This document shows positions 62,726 through 64,000 of a DNA stretch of 64,000 nucleotides, piece by piece. The notes beneath the pieces are model-generated. The model made no database searches, had not been told where the DNA came from, and saw nothing but the letters and a program-made list of their open reading frames with translations. Numbering within the stretch: the first letter of the stretch is position 1; every line of letters begins with the position of its first letter. This stretch comes from CAYPPG01 sp964412555. Lineage in GTDB: Bacteria > Hinthialibacterota > Hinthialibacteria > Hinthialibacterales > Hinthialibacteraceae. Made by a program: the position numbers and the translations under genes. The stretch covers positions 1 through 64,000 of the forward strand of contig CAYPPG010000025.1 of assembly GCA_964412555.1 (NCBI GenBank), read 5' to 3'.

Positions 62726-62925
62726 AATTCTCTCCTACCGGTATGGACTTCTTCTAACGAGGCTATTACAGCCGGAAACTATAGGCGGGAACTGAAAATG
62801 ATCAAGGATCAACAAAACTAGAACAAAAGAACAAACCGAGAAATAAACCTTTCATCAATCCAGTAACTCTATTACGATAAATACGCTTTTATTTCTGTAA
62901 ACATTTCACTTTTGAAAGGAGAATT

Positions 62926-63618
62926 ATGGAGCAATTCGCCCCTTTTATTTTTGTTTTATTTTTCATTCTTGTCATCGGATTGGCGATTGTAGGTTTTTTA
63001 CAAGCGGCAAAGCGGAGAAAAGAACTGGAAGCATGGGCAAATCAAAACGGTTACCGTTTTCAACCCGATTCGGATTATTCGATGGACAATCGATATTCGG
63101 ATTTTTCCTGTTTGCGTAATGGATCAAATCGCTATGGATACAATTTTATCCACGGGACCCGCAAGAATCGTGACTTTTCGGCGTTCGATTATCACTATGA
63201 AACCTACTCGACGGATTCCAAAGGAAGGCGTAAAACCCACAATCACTATTTTTCCGCTATCATAGTCAGAACCGATCTGCCCTTAAAACCGCTATTTATC
63301 CGGCCGGAAGGATTTTTTGATAGAATCACCGAGTTTCTTGGATTTGACGACATCGATTTTGAATCAAGTGAATTCAGCAAATCGTTTTATGTGAAATCAC
63401 CGGATAAAAAATGGGCATACGACGTCATTCATCAAGAGACAATGGAATTTCTACTCGCCGCTCCCCACTTTACATTAGAATTCAGCGGACATGACATTAT
63501 CATTTATCGCAGCCAGACCTTTCGCATTTCTGAATTTGAAGATGCACTTGGAGTAGTAGAAGGAATAGTAGATCGATTCCCCGAATATCTGCTACGGGAA
63601 CTGAAAGGAGAATTGTAA
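62926..63618 (+). CDS. Membrane-anchored protein encoded beside lemA
   Basis: 230 residues. One N-terminal membrane helix (FIFVLFFILVIGLAIVGFLQ), then a soluble alpha/beta part with no known motif (ELEAWANQNGYRFQPDSDYSMDN, FLGFDDIDFESSEFSKSFYV). Homologues next to LemA are common, so the two may act together in the envelope. The ribosome site is GAAAGGAGAATT; the same 12 bases precede the lemA start, an unusual repeat of sequence. TAATG overlap with lemA. Confidence 0.75.
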   Translation: MEQFAPFIFVLFFILVIGLAIVGFLQAAKRRKELEAWANQNGYRFQPDSDYSMDNRYSDFSCLRNGSNRYGYNFIHGTRKNRDFSAFDYHYETYSTDSKGRRKTHNHYFSAIIVRTDLPLKPLFIRPEGFFDRITEFLGFDDIDFESSEFSKSFYVKSPDKKWAYDVIHQETMEFLLAAPHFTLEFSGHDIIIYRSQTFRISEFEDALGVVEGIVDRFPEYLLRELKGEL

Positions 63619-64000
63619 TGGAATTAGCGCCTGTTTTCATTCTACTCGGTATTCTTCTCCTCTTCTTTTTATGGGTAGCCATGCTATACAACAATCTGGT
63701 TCGCGGGAAAAACATGTGTGATGAATCTTGGTCGGACATCGATACGGAGCTCAAGCGCCGGTATAACTTGATCCCCAACCTCGTCGAAACGGTAAAAGGC
63801 TATGCGGCTCATGAGAAAGACGTTCTCGAACGAGTGGTGCAACTCCGCAACAATGCCATTGCCAATGAAGGTTCTCCCAAATCCCAAGCCGGCGATGAAA
63901 ATGCACTCGTCGGATCCTTACGGCATTTATTTGCAGTGGTGGAAAATTACCCCGATTTGAAAGCCAATCATAATTTTCTTCATCTTCAAAAAGAACTTTC
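63618..64000 (+). CDS. lemA: LemA family protein (cut by window edge)
   Basis: 127 codons are visible. An N-terminal membrane helix (PVFILLGILLLFFLWVAML) is followed by YNNLVRGKNMCDESWSDIDTELKRRYNLIPNLVETVKGYAAHEK, the LemA signature. LemA proteins are membrane-anchored helical bundles of unknown role, often next to TPM-domain or peptidase genes. The start codon overlaps the upstream stop (TAATG). The rest of the gene is outside the window. Confidence 0.93.
   Translation, partial: MELAPVFILLGILLLFFLWVAMLYNNLVRGKNMCDESWSDIDTELKRRYNLIPNLVETVKGYAAHEKDVLERVVQLRNNAIANEGSPKSQAGDENALVGSLRHLFAVVENYPDLKANHNFLHLQKEL

Noticed and set aside
1..64000. tRNA or rRNA genes, or a prophage
   Set aside because: No cloverleaf or rRNA-like stretch and no phage or integrase genes were recognised; a tRNA scan was not possible here.

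Overview
The window looks like a piece of bacterial chromosome from an uncultured or little-studied lineage. It is moderately AT-rich and holds about 50 protein genes, mostly on the minus strand. No rRNA, tRNA, CRISPR array or transposase gene was recognised. Secreted sulfatase, DUF1080/ThuA, FG-GAP/ASPIC, BNR-like and sugar isomerase proteins, an Uma2 protein and several intergenic palindromic repeat families recall Planctomycetes, Poribacteria and related environmental phyla. That placement is an impression from gene content, not a phylogenetic result.

Layout. 1-6.6 kb: a 71-bp tandem repeat, a two-subunit 2-oxoacid:ferredoxin oxidoreductase, a CBS protein, a HisD-like/HisB-like pair whose catalytic residues are altered, and a DUF4160/DUF2442 pair. 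6.6-16.6 kb: a small c-type cytochrome behind a promoter with a perfect 20-bp palindrome, a secreted hydrolase-like protein, a soluble hybrid histidine kinase, an SDR, a UPF0182 membrane protein, a 12-codon CBS-gene remnant and a phosphoribosyltransferase. 17-27.7 kb: sulfatase, Uma2, BNR-like protein, sugar isomerase/epimerase, DUF1080-ThuA fusion, a CBM9-like protein and a protein with an internal duplication. This looks like carbohydrate scavenging. 27.7-39.2 kb: a large von Willebrand-type membrane protein, small coiled-coil proteins, a frameshifted ORF, an NHL lipoprotein coupled to an Fe(III)-type ABC importer, and two envelope proteins.

39.4-56.6 kb: thiamine-phosphate kinase, a GntR/LacI-type regulator, two overlapping CDP-alcohol phosphatidyltransferases, class II aldolase, asparagine synthetase, a zinc-ribbon protein coupled to a very large GT-C glycosyltransferase, an FG-GAP/ASPIC lipoprotein, leuCD and mqnD. 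56.6-62.7 kb: a three-gene minus-strand operon with a methyltransferase, a 1188-residue protein with three methyltransferase-like domains and a long repetitive coiled coil, and a GT4 glycosyltransferase with an inserted beta-sandwich-like domain. The window ends in a membrane protein gene translationally coupled to lemA, which is cut by the window edge.

The two most interesting loci are this methyltransferase/coiled-coil/glycosyltransferase operon, whose architecture recalls the WbdD-type polysaccharide chain-length ruler, and the hisD-like/hisB-like pair, where both proteins have lost residues normally needed for histidine biosynthesis. At least six families of intergenic inverted or tandem repeats are present; four of them have a second, diverged or partial copy elsewhere in the window.
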